Of a DNA stretch of 64,000 nucleotides, positions 61,879 to 64,000 are shown in pieces (the first letter of the stretch is position 1; each line of letters begins with the position of its first letter). A program made the translations under genes and the position numbers. The notes under the pieces were generated by a model. It did no database searches. It saw nothing but the letters and a program-made list of their open reading frames with translations, and was not told where the DNA came from. The stretch is from Lactiplantibacillus paraplantarum (lineage in GTDB: Bacteria > Bacillota > Bacilli > Lactobacillales > Lactobacillaceae): assembly GCF_003641145.1 (NCBI RefSeq), contig NZ_CP032744.1, positions 1,054,001 through 1,118,000 on the forward strand, written 5' to 3'.

Positions 61879-63387
61879 ATGTTTTACTTTATTAATGAAT
61901 ATATTCTTGGGAAGAACTCAAGTGTTGAGCACGCGGCAATTAAACGCGTGAAATTATTTAACCACCACAAGGTGCCAGCCCAAATTGTCACGAAGATGTA
62001 CGACCGCTTGCTACACCAGACAATGGGGACCTTCAAACTGGTGGATCAACAAGTATTGAACATGTTTGATTATTTTCAACAAACGACAACCGTACCAGCT
62101 AAAGTACTGCACACGGAAGATTTACAACTACCTGATGAATACGCTGTTGAAGTCGGGGCTAACTTTAGTAAGGTCTTCAACGGTGATGACCTTGTCAGCA
62201 ATGTCGGGTTCATTCCTGGCACAATTGGGCAAGTCTTTTATCAAGAATTTTTCGATAATCAAGGAAATTTGTCCGCGACCGATTTATGGGACTGGCGGGG
62301 CTTTAAGTCGAGCACCCAGTATTTTGGTCAGAATGGCAAATTAACCATGGAGCGCTACTACAACTTGCAAGGTCAGACGGTAATGGAGCAATATTATGTA
62401 CCCGATACCAACGGCAACCCATTGGCATCGCGATTGATTTTAAAAGATTATCACGGTCAAGCAGAGCGCTTCTTCCAAGATGCTAATCACTTATTCCGAT
62501 TCTTCTTGGCAGAGCTGAGCCATCAGGACAAGCAAACGACAACCTTCATTAGTGATCGTCCTGGTACAGGGGTGACACCGCTATTGGAACTTCAAGATGA
62601 TTCGCATAAATACGTGATGGTGCCAATCTATCATGCTAAGGACGTCAATGATCCGGTTCATTCAGCACTGGATGGCTTTTTAACACCGGCTTTCGATAAT
62701 TTACAGCATTTTGATGGCTTCATTACGGCTACCGAAAGCCAGGCGCAACATCTACGGACCCGTTTTTCGAAAGCGAATGTCACGGTATTACCGACCGTAA
62801 CAACTAGTCCGCTAGCGCATAGTGAGTTACAGCCAGTGGTCAAGCGGCCAAAAGAATTGTTATACGTGGGTCGGATTGCACCTGATCGCCAGCTTGATCA
62901 GATGATTCGAGTGATTGCTTTGGTTAAACAACAGCTGAAAGAAATCCAATGCGACTTTTATGGTTATGGGGATCCTGAATATATCAAGACCTTGATTAAG
63001 TTGATTGAAGAATTGAAATTAACTGATAATGTGCACTTATTGGACTACCATCCAGATTTGGAAACACGTTACAATGACTACCAGTTATTACTGAATACGG
63101 ATATTGTTGATGGGGGCCCTATGAGCATGCCGGAAGCAATGAGTCATGGTATTCCGGTTATTAGTTACCGCTTTAATTATGGCCCTAAAGATTGGATTGA
63201 TGATGGGCACGATGGGTTCATTATTGATCCTGGTAATCAATTAGCCATGCGCGACCGGATCATCGAGTTAATGACGGATACGAAGAAACTAACGGCGTTT
63301 AGTGAAGCGGCTTTTAAGAAGTTGCATACCTCCCAGACCGAGTTAAAAGTTTGGCACCGTTGGCAACAATTATTGGGTATTAAGTAG
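61879..63387 (+). CDS. GtfA/GtfB (TagE)-like glycosyltransferase
   Basis: 502 residues. The N-terminal part has the beta-strand add-on domain (F-F-D-N-Q-G-N-L, Y-F-G-Q-N-G-K-L, Y-Y-N-L-Q-G-Q-T). The C-terminal GT-B half starts at L-L-Y-V-G-R-I-A-P-D-R-Q-L-D. At the EX7E position it reads D-G-G-P-M-S-M-P-E, so the first Glu is Asp; activity may be altered or the protein may act as the non-catalytic partner (GtfB-like) of the next gene. It starts 26 bp after the unknown protein with AAGGG upstream. The next glycosyltransferase begins 12 bp after its stop, as expected for a GtfA-GtfB pair. The SD-repeat protein is the likely acceptor by location. Confidence 0.85.
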   Translation: MFYFINEYILGKNSSVEHAAIKRVKLFNHHKVPAQIVTKMYDRLLHQTMGTFKLVDQQVLNMFDYFQQTTTVPAKVLHTEDLQLPDEYAVEVGANFSKVFNGDDLVSNVGFIPGTIGQVFYQEFFDNQGNLSATDLWDWRGFKSSTQYFGQNGKLTMERYYNLQGQTVMEQYYVPDTNGNPLASRLILKDYHGQAERFFQDANHLFRFFLAELSHQDKQTTTFISDRPGTGVTPLLELQDDSHKYVMVPIYHAKDVNDPVHSALDGFLTPAFDNLQHFDGFITATESQAQHLRTRFSKANVTVLPTVTTSPLAHSELQPVVKRPKELLYVGRIAPDRQLDQMIRVIALVKQQLKEIQCDFYGYGDPEYIKTLIKLIEELKLTDNVHLLDYHPDLETRYNDYQLLLNTDIVDGGPMSMPEAMSHGIPVISYRFNYGPKDWIDDGHDGFIIDPGNQLAMRDRIIELMTDTKKLTAFSEAAFKKLHTSQTELKVWHRWQQLLGIK

Positions 63388-63399
63388 GAGGGCGCAGCG

Positions 63400-64000
63400 A
63401 TGTATTATTTCTTAAATGACAACATGCAATTTTCAAAATCAGGGATTGAACAGGCCGAAATCAATCGGCTGACCTTATTCAAAAAGCACCACGTAGCGGC
63501 TAAGATTGTCACGCGCGTGTTTGCAATGAACCTACACGATGTTCTTGATGGGGCTAAAATTGCTGATGCTGATTTTGTTAACTTATTTGATTTCTTTAGT
63601 GGGAGCCAATCCGTTAAACGACAGGCGTTTAATTTAGCGGATTTTGAAGTGCCAGCTGATGCCATCAAAACGCGGAAGGACAATCAAGTTCAAGTTGTGG
63701 AACGCGGTAAGTTAATCATGATTATTTACTTGCGGGCTGGAACTGACACGGTCAGTAACGTCCAATACTTTGATGTCAACGGCCGGACACTCAAAATGAG
63801 CTGGTGGGATACGCGCGGTTTCAAATGTTTGGAACAATTATTCGATTGGGATGGCAAAATTGCGCAGGAAGCTTACTTTGGTCCCGATGGTTTAGTCCAT
63901 GTCGAAAAGTTGCACTTATTGAATCATGCGGGGCAAGAACGCGTGACTTGGCGGGTTCTCAACTATAATGATCAAAATCATACTTTTAATGGCATGAATG
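63400..64000 (+). CDS. GtfA/GtfB (TagE)-like glycosyltransferase (3' truncated by window)
   Basis: 200 codons are open to the window end. The start M-Y-Y-F-L-N-D-N, with I-E-Q-A-E-I-N-R-L-T-L-F, is similar to the N-termini of the genes at 41929 and 61879. The beta-strand add-on domain is recognisable (Y-F-D-V-N-G-R-T-L, Y-F-G-P-D-G-L-V). GGAGGG lies just before the ATG, 12 bp after the preceding stop. The catalytic half is beyond the window, so competence cannot be judged. Probably forms a two-subunit glycosyltransferase with the upstream product. Confidence 0.85.
   Translation, partial: MYYFLNDNMQFSKSGIEQAEINRLTLFKKHHVAAKIVTRVFAMNLHDVLDGAKIADADFVNLFDFFSGSQSVKRQAFNLADFEVPADAIKTRKDNQVQVVERGKLIMIIYLRAGTDTVSNVQYFDVNGRTLKMSWWDTRGFKCLEQLFDWDGKIAQEAYFGPDGLVHVEKLHLLNHAGQERVTWRVLNYNDQNHTFNGMN

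Overview
The window is chromosomal DNA of a low-to-mid GC Lactobacillales bacterium, most likely the Lactiplantibacillus plantarum group. The 16S rRNA gene, the order opp - clpE - ptsHI - glycolipid glycosyltransferases - ltaS - rrn - metK - giant SD-repeat surface protein, the CtsR box and the SMK (SAM-III) riboswitch all fit this. The strain was not identified; species is inferred from recalled family and gene-order knowledge, not from a search.

Layout. 1-5.8 kb: oppABCDF oligopeptide importer, with oppA cut by the window edge and an attenuator plus internal promoter before oppB. 5.8-9.8 kb: a variable-looking segment with two oppositely oriented copies of a 28-bp palindrome, a MarR regulator, a short tyrosine recombinase, and a two-gene DarTG-type DNA ADP-ribosylation toxin-antitoxin module in the order antitoxin-toxin. 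9.8-14.9 kb: clpE (reverse, CtsR-controlled), a small unknown gene, and ptsH-ptsI. 15.5-24.2 kb: cell envelope genes: two GT4 glycolipid synthases, a polytopic YbhN/MprF-type membrane protein, a D,D-carboxypeptidase, then (after an aminotransferase and a YkuJ-family gene) an LTA synthase. The glycosyltransferases probably make the lipid anchor on which LtaS polymerises glycerol phosphate.

24.7-31.3 kb: one complete rRNA operon with tandem promoters, 16S - tRNA-Ile - tRNA-Ala - 23S - 5S - eleven further tRNAs, ending in a strong terminator. 31.9-41.6 kb: mostly reverse-strand housekeeping and transport genes: an NCS2-like permease with a phosphoribosyltransferase, an ASCH-like protein, a GNAT acetyltransferase, a metallophosphoesterase, a candidate small RNA, hemH overlapping mntH, and a divergent S-methylmethionine permease / homocysteine methyltransferase pair. 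41.9-47.3 kb: a GtfA/TagE-type glycosyltransferase, a membrane protein, metK with its SMK riboswitch, and a 14-TM MFS exporter.

47.6-64 kb: the most striking part. A single 4,147-residue secreted protein carries a KxYKxGKxW-like signal peptide, long Ala/Ser-rich helical stretches, several Ig-like domains, and an almost pure Asp-Ser dipeptide array of 2,348 residues. It ends in a membrane anchor without a visible LPxTG motif. It is followed by a 544-residue protein of unknown function and two GtfA/GtfB (TagE)-like glycosyltransferases, the last cut by the window end. I infer a dedicated system that glycosylates the serine residues of this giant stalk.
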